In this document: one piece after another, positions 6,109 to 6,746 of the stretch
Position numbering within the stretch: position 1 is the stretch's first letter
How the letters are laid out: each line of letters starts with the position of its first letter
Source: QYOJ01 sp043806735
GTDB taxonomy: Bacteria > Bacteroidota > Bacteroidia > Bacteroidales > FEN-979
DNA: 6,746 nucleotides
Reading direction: 5' to 3'
Assembly (NCBI GenBank): GCA_043806735.1
Contig: JAZDGR010000165.1
Location: forward strand, 1 to 6,746
The notes under the pieces: model-generated
What the model was told of the DNA's origin: nothing
What the model saw: only the letters and a program-made list of their open reading frames with translations
Databases searched by the model: none
Program-made: the position numbers and the translations under genes

Positions 6109-6116
6109 TACTTTTG
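6109..6116 (+). promoter_or_regulatory. Predicted promoter of the dsbD-like gene, -7 box TACTTTTG
   Basis: TACTTTTG matches TAnnTTTG exactly, 16 bp before ATG 6133 and 28 bp before ATG 6145. It lies in the 38-bp gap after tilS, where I see no terminator, so read-through from tilS is also possible. The -33 region is not recognisable. Confidence 0.5.
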
Positions 6117-6132
6117 CGTAGGTAAAAAATCA

Positions 6133-6746
6133 ATGCAGAAACCTATGAGAAAACTAGCTTTTGCAGGATTAATCTGTCTCCTGCTTCCTTTGATTTCCTC
6201 CACACAGGTACTTGAGCCCGTGAAATGGTCGTTTCAGATGGAGCAAACCGGCCCCGACGAAGCTACCCTGTTGTTGATTGCCAGGATCGACAAGGGCTGG
6301 CACCTTTATTCCCAACATATCCCCGACGGAGGGCCGCGTCCGACGATCTTTACATTCCATCAGAACGATAGTTATTCTCTCATCGGGGGCGTGACCGAAC
6401 CCAAAGGGGTGGAAGAGTATGACCCCAATTTCGAAATAAACCTGAAATTTTTCAGCGGGACTGTTTTCTTTAAGCAGAAGATCAAACTCCTGGCCACCAA
6501 TCCTTTCACCATTACAGGCACGTTGGAGTTCATGTGCTGCGATGACAAACGGTGCCTGCCACCTACGGTTGTCGATTTTACGTTTAAGCTTCCAGCCGCA
6601 CAGAAACCCGTTACCGGAACCAAATCCGAAGCAGCAGCACCTGTTAAAGAGGTTGCACAAGACACTGCGACGCAAGCCAGGGTGGATACAATAAAAGTGG
6701 TTCCCGTTCCCGAAGCTAAAAACGAATCGTTGTGGGTCTTTTTCGT
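6133..6746 (+). CDS. dsbD: DsbD-family thiol:disulfide interchange protein, N-terminal part (runs off the right edge)
   Basis: The frame is open from ATG 6133 to the window edge (204 complete codons). DsbD moves electrons from cytoplasmic thioredoxin across the inner membrane to periplasmic thiol proteins. A signal peptide is visible: MRK then a hydrophobic run LAFAGLICLLLPLISS, with cleavage probably near 'STQ'. An nDsbD/DsbC-like immunoglobulin-fold domain follows (about residues 28-155), including DKGWHLYSQHIP and the cysteine motif C136-DDKR-C141-LPP, the redox pair of this domain. A charged, Ala/Pro/Val-rich linker then leads to NESLWVFF at the edge, which looks like the start of the first membrane segment. 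The membrane and C-terminal thioredoxin domains should follow outside the window. ATG 6145 (MRKLAF) gives a more usual signal peptide and may be the true start. Family confidence is good; a close DsbD-like paralogue cannot be excluded. Confidence 0.85.
   Translation, partial: MQKPMRKLAFAGLICLLLPLISSTQVLEPVKWSFQMEQTGPDEATLLLIARIDKGWHLYSQHIPDGGPRPTIFTFHQNDSYSLIGGVTEPKGVEEYDPNFEINLKFFSGTVFFKQKIKLLATNPFTITGTLEFMCCDDKRCLPPTVVDFTFKLPAAQKPVTGTKSEAAAPVKEVAQDTATQARVDTIKVVPVPEAKNESLWVFF

Noticed and set aside
1..6746. A previously undescribed multi-gene system
   Set aside because: Apart from the partial first gene, whose function is unknown, all genes belong to well-known housekeeping families with intact motifs, and no unusual gene combination or transfer signature is visible.

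Overview
The window looks like chromosomal housekeeping sequence from a Bacteroidetes (Bacteroidota) bacterium. The evidence is a Bacteroidetes-type LpxH, a gamma-alpha fused KorA with KorB, a DsbD whose N-terminal domain has the Bacteroidetes-like ending CDDKRCLPP, and a perfect match to the Bacteroidetes -7 promoter consensus TAnnTTTG just upstream of nearly every transcription unit. Shine-Dalgarno sequences are almost absent, which also fits. I cannot name the genus from the sequence.

Layout. Positions 1-533 hold the 3' part of a (+) gene resembling the DUF4369-type N-terminal region of Bacteroidetes thioredoxin-like proteins, but it stops before any thioredoxin domain. Positions 564-1322 (+) are lpxH (lipid A synthesis). 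It converges on a 55-residue 2x[4Fe-4S] ferredoxin gene (1383-1550, -), and the two are separated by a pair of hairpin terminators sharing one stem core. A 158-bp divergent control region (1551-1708) separates the ferredoxin from korA-korB (1709-4602, +), which encode a two-subunit 2-oxoacid:ferredoxin oxidoreductase. The 154 bp after korB carry two degenerate 7-bp repeat tracts and then the tilS promoter. tilS (4757-6094, +) makes the tRNA(Ile) lysidine modification. The window ends in the 5' part of a dsbD-like gene (6133 to beyond 6746, +).

How the genes fit together. KorA and KorB form the enzyme that oxidatively decarboxylates a 2-oxoacid (most likely 2-oxoglutarate) with CoA and reduces ferredoxin, or runs in reverse. 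The divergent ferredoxin is a natural candidate for its electron partner. lpxH, tilS and dsbD are functionally unrelated neighbours (outer membrane, translation, periplasmic thiol redox), each with its own predicted promoter.

I found no sign of a mobile element, CRISPR array, phage, defence system or novel multi-gene system. The points worth a second look are regulatory or structural: the repeated TAnnTTTG boxes, a possibly leaderless tilS, the structured ferredoxin leader, the heptad repeats, the twin terminators and the thioredoxin-less first gene.
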